A DNA stretch of 64,000 bases, taken from Eremophila alpestris peregrina (taxonomy: Eukaryota > Chordata > Aves > Passeriformes > Alaudidae). The position numbers and the translations under genes were made by a program. Shown here piece by piece: positions 11,767 through 25,800 of this stretch (position 1 is its first letter; each line of letters opens with the position of its first letter). Under the pieces are notes generated by a model. It searched no databases, was not told the origin of the DNA, and saw nothing but the letters and a program-made list of their open reading frames with translations. The DNA is taken from the NCBI GenBank assembly GCA_009792885.1, contig WMCF01000110.1, forward strand, positions 677,228-741,227, in the 5' to 3' direction.

Positions 11767-11885
11767 CAAAAAAAACCCCAACCAAACAAACAAAAAACCA
11801 CAAACAAACAATTAAACAAACACAGACACCAACCCCCAACCCCCTTCTACAAAACAACACACAAATGCCAAACAAAAACAAAAAT
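11767..11885. repeat. CAAA/CCAA-rich simple repeat
   Basis: A long imperfect A- and C-only tract with units such as CAAA, CCAAC and AACAC and almost no G. A short open frame across it (11701-11907, +) is low-complexity and not a gene. Confidence 0.8.
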
Positions 11886-14281
11886 GTATTTCAATGAGGT
11901 GGGTTAAGGCTAGGCAACAGGAATTTCCCCATACATGCTGGACTCAGAGGTATAGCTCCTAGCTTTGTGAGTTGCTGGAACTAATGCCTGGTTCCCCATG
12001 AATTGCGTTTTGGGGTGAAGTGCAATATGCAGAGATCTCCTGTGACAGGGTCTTTGGGGATTTCTCTTCTCAGTATCCATCCTTCTGCTGACCTTTTGCT
12101 GCTTCTGTCTGTCATGACTCAGGCTGCAATGCTGCCTTCAGCTTTTCAGTCTGTCCGGGAGTAATTTCTGGTTCTCTTTTTTTGCATAAGAACATATAAT
12201 TGTCATGAAACTTGTTGGATTTTCACTGCCTTTGAGACCCCTCCCTTTGTACTAGATTTGCTTGGCACTGAATAAAAAATGAAGTTGTAAGGGAAAAGAC
12301 AGAAGAACAGATTGATAGATTACACTGGGACAGGAACAGACATGCTCATATCACAGTCCTCCTCTGGAGAGCAGAGCAGGCTGGAAGTGACATACTTATA
12401 GTCTGCACTAAGGTAATGAGTTGTATCAGGGACTGAAACAATGACTCTGAACATCTTAGTATTATCTCTGCCTCCTCAACATGTAGGCTACAGTTTTCCC
12501 TATCTTATTACCTTGTTTGTTATTTCACTCTCCTTCACGTCATTAACTACCACATTAAACCTCTCATTTTTCCCTTCATTTTTCCCCCATTGTTGGTGTG
12601 CTTCAACACAAGACAAGTTTGTACAGCACAAGTAAAAGTGCACCTGACCAGTATCAGAATGATTTTTCACAAGCTCTCTGGACTTTGTGACAAGTTTTCC
12701 TCTTCTCCTCTATTTTGTGTCACCTCTTGAAAGCAGAGGCTGGTTCTGGAGTTTTTGCAGTGATTTAGAAACAACTTTTCTTTTGATATTGAGTTGTCAT
12801 GGACTCTTGGAAACTCTGGAAAATAGTCAGACCTATCGCATCCTCCTGGAGATTAACTAATTTTCAAGGATTTAATGACTATTCAGGGAATTTTTAAAAG
12901 GATAAAATAACACAACTGTATAGTGCATTGCATTCTAGAGAATCCAAAGCCAGATTTCAGATATTTTTAAAGAAAATAAGCCATTTTTCAACTACGGAAG
13001 CTCCACTTCCAAGCAATTAAACAAGTAATTATATTGGACTCCAATAACCTAAAATCAGCCAAGTTATATGAAAAACAAAATGGTCAAAGGAAAACAACCT
13101 TTGGGTGAAACCTGCTGTGCCAGCAATTAGTATAAATTCTACTTAGTAAATCTCAGATGAGAAGTGCTAACTTAGTGACATGCTGACTGCTGTAGAATGA
13201 AGTATAAACAACTATTTGCTTTCATTTAATGCAAAACTTATCATCATTATGGAAGCTCAAAAGAAAATATGGCAGTAACACCCAGGCCTGATTTTATCAA
13301 GGCAATGAAAATCATTGTAATTTTGAAGACTTTTGAGGAGGAAAAGCTTTTCATGTTCCTAACCTACTCCCTGTTTCTGCAGTTCTATCCTCCAGGCTTT
13401 TCTTTTTGTAATTTTTTTAGCATTCCTTTAACAGAATGAGTGGAGAAGGTTAGACATTATTTTATTTTTTTCATCTTATAATTTAGTTTGTTCATCTTTC
13501 TTTTTAATAGGTTTATATGCTGTGAAACTTCTTCTCATAGCACTCCAGGGCTTGGAAATGCTCACAGTATAGGTGCCAAATTAAAAAGACCAGGTCAGTT
13601 GATGAGGTTCCCAAAAGATTCAGACCAGCCCAATATGTGCCTTTTTTATATCCTCTGCAAGAAAGACCTAACAAGGTTAGGTTAATCACTATCTTCATCT
13701 GTGTAATGAAAAGTGTGATCTCACTTGGTCTTCAACTGTAATCAAATTTTACAGTGTGGAGAAATTCAGAATTAAATCTCTACTTCTGAAAATTCCCACA
13801 TCTTTTATGTTGTCTAGAAGCTGCCACGATGATCTTTAACTGACAGACCCACTAGTGACAACCACCTGAGTTGCAATTTAGTAAATCGTATTTCACAGTC
13901 AGAAAAAAACCTTCAAGTGCCCCCCATTTTCACTAGCACTTTCTTTCCTGTATCTGGATGGAATAAATCTTTTAGCCACAAATTAAAAATGTTTCTGTCT
14001 CTTTTCACTGGAGCTACATATTTGTGTGGTAAGGCAGACAATAGCTGTTTTCAAAGGAATTATATGGTACTGTTTAAACTACTTTATCATTTATAGTCAT
14101 TTTATGATTCTAAAGAACCTGGCCAAATTTATGGAGGTCCCTTGAAAGAGCAGAAAATATTTAGACATGTGCTGGATTCATTTAAGCATCAGTTTGCTCT
14201 CTGTGCAACTGAAAATTTTAAGTTAGAAAGTGTTGAATGAAGAAAACCTCTACTCTCCTCTCTTATCTTCTCAGTTATGTA

Positions 14282-14307
14282 ATGATGAAATTTTATGATG
14301 AAATTGC
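14282..14307. repeat. 13-bp tandem duplication
   Basis: Two adjacent copies, ATGATGAAATTTT and ATGATGAAATTGC, differ only at their last two bases. They are intronic with no known role. Confidence 0.7.
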
Positions 14308-15239
14308 ATGATACAATGTGTGGTGCAATCAAGTAATGAAAGGTTCTACTGAAATGAAAAACAGAGGAAGAGATTGGTTGCTATGGGAACCACCCATCTG
14401 AATCTCTGGACTTATATGAAACTAAAGTCTCAAATTTAATGTTTCATTCACATAAAGTTCTTAAATTTTTGCATTTAATAATTGACATAAACTAGTATGC
14501 TGGTACTAATGTACTTTAATTGTATATTCAGGAGAATCACATAAAACATTATTACACTTACATTAGCTAACAAACTCCATACACGCAAAAATGTATGCAA
14601 GTAACAAAGAAAAATGGAACATTTCTTACCTTTTTTTCAAAAATAGAAAATGCTTTTGTGGTTTGTACTCCTTTTGAAACAAGCTACAGAGCTTATATAA
14701 AGCTGAACTTTTATAACCCCATGCTAATCTTTTTGATACTACTTTATCTTTACTGAAGTTTCAAAGGAAAAAAAAAATCATTGTCTGGTAATACACGTCT
14801 GTCTTCAAATGAATACACATAAATGTGGTTTTCACAACATTACACCAAACCTTCCCTGCTTGGATTTGCCTTTCCTTTTCACATGCCAAGTGATAATTCT
14901 CACCACCTTCAAGTACCTTCTCTAAGCACACCTCTTATGAAACTAAACAGCACCGACACCCTTTGCCAGTCGTGCCTGCTTCTCTCTGCTTACAGACAAT
15001 CCAACAGTGGATCTGACAGCACACAGCACATGTGTACTGCAAGCCCACCAGGGCATGAGGTCTCTACCTGATTGCAGAGTTCAGTCTATCCTCTTCCACT
15101 CACACTCTTGATGAGTGCCAAGGCGTCTCTACAATATTTTGCTGTGTAGTACAAACAAAATCTGTCTTTTTCAGAAAGGGCACTGGGATAGTGGGATTTT
15201 TGCTTCTTTGTTACCTATAGCTCTGCTACCTAGCTTCGG

Positions 15240-15480
15240 TATGGGCAAGTTTTAGAAGGCAGTGCACCTGGTGCAGGCCCAGAGCCCCCAGGACTTGTCT
15301 GTTTGTGCTGGCCTTGCAGCCTGCAGCAGACTGGTCAGCACTACTGCATCTCCTCCTTCCTCTCTGCAGTGCCCCTCCTGCATCTGTGTGACAGAACACT
15401 GCTTGCTGTGCTGCTGCGCCTACATCACCCCTCTGGAGAGTTGATGAGGCTAGAGATGGAAAGATTCCAGAGGTTTGTGT
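15240..15480. other. GC-richer intronic segment, unidentified
   Basis: About 240 bp are clearly richer in G and C (CTGCAG, CTCCT and CCAGAG motifs) than the AT-rich surroundings, about 270 bp before the CR1 tail. It is stop-poor in several frames on both strands, which explains overlapping open frames of 60-102 codons there. None gives a recognisable product. It could be remnant repeat or regulatory sequence. Confidence 0.4.
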
Positions 15481-15749
15481 GCTCTCTAAAAGAGAGAAGG
15501 CAAAATCTCTTTCTTTAATGCTCAATCTTGCCAACTTGCCAGTGCTTTTCTGTTTAGTATTGCCTTAAATTACACTGGACAACTGGATTTTTAAGTGTAA
15601 GAAGCATACATCAGATTCAGAGATCTCACAGCAGCTAAACTAAACCACATATATTTTGTTATTTTCTCTGAAAGAAATAAAAGCAAATAGCATGAGGACT
15701 CCAGCATTAAAGCTTTATATTAAAATTTCTGCTAATAAATGGCCACTTG

Positions 15750-16112
15750 GTCTGTTCAGCTGGTGAAGAGGAGACTGAGGGGAGACCTCATTGCAATCTG
15801 CAACTTCCTCAAGAGGGGAAGACTAGGGGCAGACACTGATCTCTTTTCTGTGGTGCCCAGTGACAGGACTCGAGTAACTGGCCTGAAGTTTTGTCAGAGT
15901 TTGGATATTAGAAGTTTTTTCACCCAGAGGGTGCTTGGGTGGAACAGACTGCTCAGTGGTCACAGCACCAAGTCTGACAGACTTCAAGAAGTGTTTGAAC
16001 AACATTCTTGGGCACATGGTGTGACTCTTGGGTCTGTGATGTGCAGAGCAAGCAGCTGGACTAGATGACCCTTGTGGATCCCTTCCAACTCAGCTTATTC
16101 TGTGATTCTGTG
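15750..16112 (+). mobile_element. CR1 LINE 3' tail (5'-truncated, degenerate)
   Basis: The sequence follows the typical avian CR1 3' end: a GAAGAGGAGACTGAGGGGAG block, then GACCTCATTGCAATCTGCAA, a TTTTTTCACCCAGAGGGTG block, then GGTGGAACAGACTGC, a GCTGGACTAGATGACC block, and CCTTCCAACTCAGCTTATTC ending in ATTCTGTGATTCTGTG octamers with no poly-A. About 360 bp are present and no reverse-transcriptase part remains, so it is a dead fragment. It is inserted antisense to MEF2C. It differs noticeably from the copy at 45881-46233, so it probably belongs to another CR1 subfamily. A 109-codon + frame across it (15739-16068) is a by-product of the repeat. Confidence 0.9.
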
Positions 16113-16257
16113 TAAACTTGCACCCCCCCCTATATTCACAATTATTTCATGGGACATGCAAAACACTTCTGTCCATCACTTGCAGACTGTTTTTAAAAGA
16201 AGAATTTGATCTGAATAATTCCTGAGGTTCTAATTAAGGATATTTTCTCATCCTTTG

Positions 16258-16625
16258 GGCTTATTCCCATCCATCATCATGGCGCAAAAGGTCTGAAAAT
16301 CCACAAATCCCCCTGGGCAGCTGACGTAAGATTCCTACGCCAACCCTCAGTGCAGGGGATCACATTTCCCGGACTCTGAAAGAAGAGATGGCAGCAGCAC
16401 CTGCTGATCCCAGCCACCCAGGAATCCAATGGGGGGAGAGGAGCATCAAGTGACCAGTGGTGCTGGCTGGCATGAAGTGACTGCAGCCAGTAGGGAGCGG
16501 ATCCCCAGAAATGTCATGCATCCCTGCCATCTGCACCTGTCAGTGCCAGCACCTGCTGCCCCATGGCCATAGATGGCTGTTTGCAGGGCCACGGTGCTGA
16601 TTGGGGACACTCTACTTCTGGCTAC
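16258..16625. promoter_or_regulatory. GC-rich block with E-boxes and a CRE-like site (possible enhancer)
   Basis: Just past the CR1 tail, about 370 bp are GC-rich relative to the intron. They contain CAGCTG at 16318-16323 overlapping a CRE-like TGACGTAA at 16322-16329, and three CACCTG E-boxes at 16398-16403, 16534-16539 and 16550-16555. E-boxes bind myogenic bHLH or ZEB/Snail factors, which would be plausible inputs to MEF2C. Regulatory function is only inferred; it could equally be an unrecognised old repeat. Confidence 0.3.
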
Positions 16626-16758
16626 TTGGGTTTTTTGTCTTTTCTTCACTCATGATACTGTTGCAATTCTCAGTTCTCGTATGGTCACAGTTACAGGAGG
16701 GCAGTGTTCGAGCCTTGCAGATATTTACACACAAATATGTGTATGTACATCTATAGCT

Positions 16759-16816
16759 ACATATTTATATATATACATACATATATATATGTATATATAC
16801 ATATATGCATATATAC
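16759..16816. repeat. AT-rich (TA/CATA)n microsatellite
   Basis: Alternating TATATA, CATACATA and GTATATATAC units form an imperfect microsatellite with self-complementary segments. Confidence 0.85.
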
Positions 16817-19800
16817 CGTCTACTAAATCACATCTCATCACCTTTTTATTCACATCGAGATGGGTTTTTTAGAAGTGTTCACACTTGCATGACCAGCTTC
16901 CATTTGCTATGATGCAGTATATACCTTCATATTATTGGTGTGCTACATTAGCAGATATGTTTCTTCAGACAAGACTGGCATTTTCTAAATAATTAATTCA
17001 CATGTGAGATTAATTGGAGGTGTTAAGATTAGTGACATAAATGTATTGCTGACCTAGTTGTGGTTACAGCTTCTGATGAAATCCTCTCTACAAGTATCTG
17101 AAGTTTAAAAAGAAAAAACCCATGGTTTTGAATGGACAGAAATCCTCATAAATGTTAGTAAAAATTTACTGCAAAATGCACTCTTTGCATACAGACTGTA
17201 TTCAAATGAAACTTCTGTGCAGATATTTTTTTGACCTGTATTTGAAAAGAAACTCAAATTCTGCTCTGGTGTGTTAAGACACCCGACAACAGAGACTGGC
17301 TCTCAGTGTGTTATGCATAAAATTTGCAGATTATCTATGTTCAATCAGAGATATTCTCAGGATATACTTGTTTTAGTGATGGAATAGTTACCAATCCCTT
17401 TTGAGTACCCCAACAATTCCAACTCCTTACTGAGGACTCAAAGGCCCAGGCACTACTTTGGAGTCATGGAAACATGGAAGATGTAGATAAAGGTAAAAAT
17501 CATGAGGTTACTCTCCTGTATTTTCCACCATTCTTTCTGTTTTTTTGTCCTCCTATGAATATGTGCTTTCTACAGAATGAAGTACCATGGCCTGGTAGCA
17601 AATATCTCATTTTCGATCCCCTATCTTTTTACAGAAAATAGACTCCCACTATTTTTTGGGACACACTGTTTGCAGAACAACTAACTCTGTGAAGACAAAG
17701 CTTCTATATTTTGGCTACTTCCATTAGTGCACTGGCAGGAGCACCACCATTCAATAGCCAGACCTGGAAGCCAAAGGGTGCAAAAGACAACCTAAAGCCA
17801 CAATAGTTGCATCCCTGACTCACCTTTTCCCCCTGACCACAGCAAAATTTCAGTCTTCTGTATGTCTGCCTAATTTTTCAAACCCATTGAAATGTATGAA
17901 GTTTTTAATGGGCAGGTTTTCTCTAAGCTTTATTGAATATCTTTGAAAGAGAACAAGACATTGGTAAGACAGCACATTTGATTTGTACGAGGTTTTGCTG
18001 TTAGAAACAGAAAGTGTATGACTGGAAAAATAAGCTTTACAGTAGTGCAAAAGAATAATTTCAGTTTATTTAGGGAATATGAGGCCCCTTAAAAATAAAC
18101 TGTAATCATCAACAGGCTGCTATTTCACCCTTTCTTTTTATGTTCATCTGTCTGTAATCCTCCTCTGGCTCCAGCCGTTCCAGATGGAGCACCATCCTCA
18201 ACATTTTCATTTGTGTCTAATTTAGTCAGACATATACACAAATACAAGGCTGAAGTCAGATCTCACTTACACTTGTGTAAATTTGTAGGTGGATTTGGAA
18301 CAGCTGTAAACATACCAGCCAAGATATTCTAGATGTACAGTGGTGTTACCAAGTCTGTTACATCATTGTTCCTAGCTCTTGAAATACAGAATATTTGAAA
18401 TACACAGGGCTTAATATAAATGACTGGAGAAAAAATTAACTTTTTCAAAGGTAGCTGGTGTTTTCCCATGATATAAATGGGAACCAAATGCCATATTCAA
18501 AATACTTGAAAAGTGAAATACAGAACTCGATAAATGTGAAATATAGAAGAACACATATATTTTACAGAATCTTTTGTCACAAAAACCAATTATGAGAAAA
18601 AATGACAGCTGATAGGAATTATTCTTTGCATATAGTTTGAGCACTATTTATGTTTTAAAGGATCCGTAAGAGATTCTGAAATCATATCTTTAGGGACTGC
18701 TTCATACATTATTAAAATTCAACCATCCTGGGAAGAATATATTGCTAACCTCTGTAGCTTTGCTAGTCACTGAAGTTTTCAGGAGTAGAAATGATGGGTT
18801 CCTCAGACAAATAAAAGTGTAACTTCTGATATAAGTTACTTTGGATGCATTTTTTCCGAGACTATAAGGCAAACACCTTCACCCTTGACCACGGGGCCAG
18901 GGAACTTCTGATGACCACAACATTTTGCTTTACTATTTCATCTAAAACAGAACACTTCCAGCACCAGTGAACTCAGCAGTACTGACTCAGCAGTGAAAAT
19001 GCCACCCAGTGAGAAAGAACACCACTTCCTTCAGCACCTGGGTTTTCTTTGGAGGTCTCCCATAAAAATCTTGAATGAGTCAGTTTTCTGAACAGGTTTG
19101 TTTTTTCTCTCAGAAAATGAACATTTATTTTATAGTAGATCAAATGACAGGATATTACAAATGAAAAAAAGTACCAGTATGACAATGAGCAAATGCTGAA
19201 TAGCAGTTCTTTCTATAGGAAACAGAACATTTCCTTTTATTTTTATAGTACTAGAATTGCTTATCCATTGGCAAATATGCCCAAAGCAATATAGTTTTCA
19301 AAATGGTGAATTACAATAGAGGTTAGATCCCCGAAACTCTAGCCTCCTCTTTCTTTGCAACATGGAGGCCTTAAATAGCACAAAGCAACAAGCATCCACT
19401 GAGTGTTCTGCTGAGAGAGCTGTCACCAAGGAGAAAGAGAAGGAAGGCTCTTCACTAAGTTTAGAGAAAGCAAGTTATTTGGACTTGACAATCCAAATCG
19501 GCCCATGATTTTAACTACAGAAACAGATGACTCGATGCAGAATTTCATGTTTAAGGTTACTTTTTTCCTGTATGCAAGTTCTGTTATTTACCAGACATAT
19601 TTGTGCAAATTGTATCTATCTTCAAACAGTTGCTTAAATCTCTAGCCAATGATATACATTTGTCAGCTTACCAAATCTGCTAGAAACAAAGAACTAGATT
19701 TTGTTTCCCCATGGAAAATCCTATGGGAGTGGTAAGATATAGACAGAAATGTTACAATCCGAAATTTGAAGATAAATAAACTAAACACTAGGCAAGAAAA

Positions 19801-22800
19801 AGAGTAAGAAAGTGTAGTCAGGAGTACTGAGAAGCTCGATGAAACTCCAGAACTGGATGATTTCCTTCAAAAGCTGGTCCTTCAAAACAGCTGTTTTCCT
19901 CAAGCATAACTTCTTTAGAAGTCATACTGCTGCTATCACTCTGCTCTTCCCTTGAGATAAGCAAGCACTTCTCTCAAAAGGAGAGAATCAGAAATGGCAA
20001 AGTTAGCAAAAAGTTGTCAGATCTGAAAAGCTTTCTGATACTTTCCAGTCAAGGAAATTCTAAATTTCTATTACAGCAAATTGTGCCAGCCTGGAGGCAG
20101 AAGCCCCTTTACACTTTAAGCTTATCTAAGGGTTAAGCTGGTACTGTATAGCCCAAGAAGACACAGTTTAACTCCTGCTTCTCTTACTGACTTTCTGCAT
20201 AGGCTTTATTAATTCACTTTTCTATAGTTCTCCCTCTATAAAAAGGCAAATGACCACCACCATAATTGGAGTGCTCTAAGAAGGAAAACCCAACAAGTGG
20301 TATACTCAGTCAGAGACAGAAATTTGGTATAGAGAAACAGACTGATACTCACAAACACCTGCAAAACCTGGCTTTACATGCTGCCCTCTGAAGCTGTTAA
20401 ATTAACAACGTGATGGTCAGCTTCAGTGCTCTGCTTGGCAAAGAAGAAAGTATTAGAAACAGAGCTGCTTCTAGTTCTTATGACTGCTTGAGAAAACAGG
20501 AATGTCAGAGGCAGACTGAAGATCTAGACAGAAATTCTGGCCAGGATACAGTTTACAGAGTTACTAGAAAAATCATGGCTGAGAAGATGGAAAAGGAAAA
20601 GGAAAGGGTAAAGGGAGAGGGAGAGGAAAAAATTTTCTTGATTCAGAATCTAAATGTTTTGTTTGAAAAAGTTGGCTTCTTCTGGAAGCAGCTAAAATAT
20701 TTTAAATGTTAGGGTTTTTTGCTGTAAAACTGGATTTCTTTTTTGGGACAAAATTATAGGTTTATAAGATATATTGGTATATTGGCCTGGCAAAGTCTTA
20801 CTGTCTGAGATCTTAAAATCTTTAACCATATTGTATTTACAGAGAGAGATCTGTGGGCTACAAAAGAGGTCTCCACTTGGGTCCCCTAATTCCGCAGGAG
20901 AGACGAATAAATGGAATAAGATTTCAGCCTGCTCAATTTTTCTAAGACTTGTTAGAAACAGGCATGAAGGACACTCTGAATATGGGTATAAAAGATACTG
21001 TTTCACTTGGTAAAGACTCAGGTGTGGGCTATTGACCTGTTTTGATGTCTTGCTACTGCAGTATGAATCCCAGTACAGGGCTGCCTGCTCTGCCCTGCTC
21101 TGCCCTGCCAAGCTTCTCACTCCATGCCAGAGACATGGAGCTGGAGCAGTCAAGGGGTGGGCATGCATTCCCTTCCTCTGACTCTGCTGTGAAGGTTGCA
21201 GCTTCCAACTCAGCAAAGGCAATAAATAGCTTGGGGGTACTTATATCTCTAGATAACACAGGTGTTTTCTCAGACCCTTCCAGAGTCATGTCACAGATAA
21301 GAAGATAAAAAACCCAAATCCAGAGCTGCCTGGTGAACTGCATCTGTTTTAATGAACTATGTGAAAAGTTTTGATATGGATAGTGTTTTGGGGACTGTTT
21401 TCCTGAGAAAAAGGCAAACACTGATTTCCGGCTATCTGAGGAAAATATCCAGAAGCCACTTGTATTCTGATTTTTATCTAACATGCTCAGCCTGTGTATA
21501 AGGAAGAACCATACAGGGTCCTTACCCAACAACAAGTTGAAATCCACAGGTGCAAAAAGCACTATATCTTATTGTGCTGGAGGCTTGGACCAACAACAGA
21601 CCAAACTTGAAACCATTACAATGAGAAATGGAAAAAAATAGCATTGCCTAGTGATATTTCTGTGGCAAGAAAACTGAGCTCATTTACTTATTCCATTATC
21701 TCGGCTATCTTCTAAGCTGTATGCAGCAATCTGCCTGCTGCCACAGAAGCCAGAGCTCTTTCCTAAGCTCTGGAGAGCATTTATAGTGCAATAAAACAGC
21801 CTAAAGTAAAGATAAAGAGCATTACATAGAATGATAAAGGAATACTTCATATTCTCTAACATTTATTCTCTAACATTGATTCTGAGTACAAAAAATGAAT
21901 CAGAAGCTAACTGTGCCAATGGAAGCAGAGATGTGGTAAGATTGACTGGGTTTACCTCAAAATTAACATGGCTTTGCCGCTTCAGGTATTAAAGACCTGG
22001 CAAAGAGATCCTGTCTGGGCTCAGGCTTTCACATGGGACTTACAGCACTGAAAGGGACCAGCAATGTTCTAAATAATTAAAATTTCAAATCAATAATGCT
22101 CAAAAAGCCTTTCCATGAAGGGGCCAAGGAGCATGTAAGTCATGAGAATACAAGAATCCAGTTCAGAAGTGCAAATTTTGAATCTAGAATCTGTAGAGAG
22201 GTTCACAGTCCTGATGTTTGTTTAGAGTTTTTCAACATTGTGAAACTTAGAAATAAACTGCAGAAAAGCTTGCTTACAGTGATTGCAAAATTGGCAAGAT
22301 TCCTATTTCTCCTTGGGTATGGTAGATCACAAGACACCAAATAAAAGAGCAGTAGCAGGAATCGATGAGTACTTTTATTCCTAACACTCATTTGGTCATG
22401 GAGATCAGTAGGAAGCAGACTTCAGAACATTTAGGTTTAGTCAGCTATTTTTTGCCATTACACTTCATGAAGACAGAGGTGGAATTAAGAACATTTCTCC
22501 CATGAAAAAGAATGTACAGGAGTAGGTGGATTTTTCACTCATTAATGGGAAGGAATGAAAATGTTAATAATGTGGAACAAACAAAAGAATTTTCTACAAC
22601 CCTTGGGATCCAGTGTCTCACCTCAAGTCCAAACCCAGAAAAACCTCCCTCTTTCAGGATACAGTTGTGAATCTCTCATGAATATTACTATGAGGTGGGT
22701 TTAGTCCTACTAGATAAACTGCATATTATTGATTAAGGTCATTTCACAATTGTCCTATTTACACATATGCAGTTATCTATATGGGTACTAACTGTTCAAG

Positions 22801-25800
22801 GGTTCTTCTAATGTAGCCAATTAGGAAGAACCCCCATCTATTCCTGCCCACAACTTGAAAACTGTAAATTAAGATGTCTCCAGGACAGTGAAATGGCAGC
22901 ACTTTCTAAGGACCCTTTGGAACAGGAGTAGTTTTTAAAGTTTCAGGGTAGGAAAATTGTCAGTGAGGAGTGTTCCTTCTTGCTTTGAGCTTGTACTGAA
23001 ACCATAAAGAGCAGTCCACACCCTGCTGCAATTGCCTTGTTGCAGACAAGTGCCTTGTGACAGGAAAGGGCTATGGAATAGATCCAGTAAAGGGTTTAGG
23101 AACACAGAAAGCTCAATTTGGCTATACCTACTATTTAGGCACCTGATCTTCACAGTGGAATCCAGCGTGTTAGGCTCTGAAGCACTGGAAGAATTTGGTG
23201 CTACAGAACAGGATCTAAACCTAGCAGTATGTGATGAAATTGTGAGCAACCCAGACCAAGCAAGATGGTTTTCAGAAATCCTATCCCTCATCAGAAGCAT
23301 CAGATGCTTACTCAGGGCTACAGAGACACTCTCACCCACATTCCTACTGGGAATTGACTGAAGCCTACTGTCCCCTCCTACAGGCAACTGTTTGAAGACT
23401 CAAGGAAGACTCACTCTTCTCTTTTAAGAAAATTTTCTGTTTCTGATTTTTTTTTTCTAGATAACAGCTAGTGGTTAGAAACATGCTAATAGGAAACACA
23501 GGTTCTGTTTCTTCTTTGATCTGAATTGGCCCAAACCTATTGCTCTCCATATTCCTAGAAGGGATAGGATTTACTCATCTTCCTATGCTCTAGACAGTTC
23601 TAGATAGTTAAAAATATCTATAATTCACTGTAATATTTTGCCTTTGAGCATTAACAAACACACAATTTGTTCAGTCAGAGAAATAGAACTTGACAGGAGA
23701 CAGAGTTCTTTGACTTGTAACACTATTTTCGTTTGAGGAAAACCTGTTGAAATTCTTTGGGTTTAAACTGGGACTGGGAAAGACTGTCAATTTTGATCCA
23801 CACTGGGTTAATGCCTATTAAGCACAGTACAGGCCCCTGGTAATCTTCAAGGTCAAATAATAGACCCTTCACAATGTCCATGTGCCTCCAGTCAAGGAGC
23901 CATTTTTGGACAAATGATTGTGGCCATATTTTAAGGCAAGTTTATGCACTTCTGTGAAACATTTTCAGATATAGGATGGAAAGTACTGAGCATTATGACA
24001 AGCTTTTATTCAGGAGTTAAAAATGTATGTGGGTCATGAAAATTTACGTCTAGGTTTTCAGACAGGTTACAGAAATGTAGCTCAAATGCTAAGACATGTA
24101 CTGGTAGCTGCTGGAAGGAATCCATAAAGCTTCCATTTTACTGATACATGTTTAAGCATGTTAGAAGCATGCAATAACCAATTCTTGGATTACAAAAATA
24201 AAAGGAAAATTTTTATGCTTTGTTTTGGTTTTCATGGTACAGCCATGGGGAAGCCTATTTCATGTTACAGCCTATATTGTAGGAAGCTAAATATGCTTTA
24301 AAAGAGACATTCCATTAGGTACTGCTTCTTTGTCAAGATTTTGGTCTCTTTTGAACCAATCTCTAGCAGCTGTGTATTGTTTAAAGTACTTTTATTGACT
24401 CTTCTATAATTTGCTTTCTTTGAACAGCCTGTGCGCTATAACACTTCATAAAATGAATAAACACTTACATGAACTTCACAAAGTAAAGCACGAGAACTTA
24501 TATAATTCTGCACTGTAATTGTCTATAGGTCACACAGCATGATATAAATAAATGATTTTGAGACTTTTTTTAATGCAAGAATATCCATTGTTTCAGATTT
24601 TTACTTTTTACATCCCTGTCTATCACACAAATAATTAACTAATTGTTTAGAAGATGCATGATGAAACTTCTTCTAATAGTTTTTACTTCTCCATTAATGG
24701 CCACCATATAGAGAAATATTCATGGCAAAACTAAGAAAAACACAGCTACTAAAAGTTTTGAATTTAGAGGTTGCTGCATAAAGAAAATGTTGACTGAAAA
24801 TGTTTTTTAATGGCACTTTTCTAATGCAATGAAAAATGATTACTTAAGATTTAACAACATTTAACAGCTCTGGACTATGGACACTGATTCAGAGCTGTCT
24901 ACAGACTTGTGATTATTAAATATGTAGAACAACAAAGTGTATGTATTTTAGGTTTTATAGCCCTTCAAATTTGGTAACTTCTATTAATTCCAATTGTCTT
25001 ATACAAAAAGATACATAGAGGTCTCTCTAAATTCAGGGCAATTTCAGTGTCTGAAAGGTGACTTCCATAAATCATCCATAAATACATCTTATGTCCAGCA
25101 ATAAGACCTATTCTAGTATTGCTTGCTACCAAAGGAGGCTGAATCCGTAGAAAGTTTTGTCAGTGTTAGAAACTGTAACAAGGCAAATGTGAATTTAGTC
25201 AGAACCCTCGCACTGATGTCTGTAGGCTTTAATCAGGAACCTAAAAAACCTTAATAGTGGTATTTGCATAGCAGAATTTTTTGGCTTTTGATATGATAGG
25301 GCTCTTTTAGCCTGATGAGTGGTGGGTTATGTGGTAGGGGCCCACATCTGGAAACATTTGTGTATCAAAAAAACCCTTATTCATGTGTAAGCTTATGAAG
25401 AACTGTGCATCACGTAACTGATTTTGCTGGAAACTCAGTGTCGCATAATCTTCAACACTAATTTACAAAGAACAGTCAAAAGCTTTTAGGAACCCAATGA
25501 AACAAATCTTAGGGGGAATAGAGGGAAAGGTCAGTAATTTACATTAAAGATAGTTGTGAGATAAGAAAATATGTAGTATTTTTACACTTGTTATTATCAC
25601 TACTGTGTATGAATCCGGGTAAATAACCACATTTTGAATTTGTCTTACAGAGCAGGGAAATTTTAATGATGAAAATTAAAAATCAGCTTGCTCACAAAAG
25701 CCTTTGTGTCTGGAACACAGCTATAAGTAGCTCACTATCTAGGTTGAAAATGGTAATGCAGGGTAGTGTGTCCTATTTTTCTGTGCCTGAAGTGAAGACA

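Noticed and set aside
15739..16068. 109-codon plus-strand frame
   Set aside because: It lies within the non-coding 3' part of a CR1 LINE.
20692..21562. 176- and 169-codon open frames as a possible new protein
   Set aside because: There is no recognisable domain or signal, the frames overlap in two registers, and by rough estimate one frame of this size is expected by chance in 64 kb of both strands. Kept only as a low-interest observation.
22935..23387. 150-codon minus and 109-codon plus frames overlapping each other
   Set aside because: These are antisense frames over the same DNA with no homology I can recognise; treated as chance.
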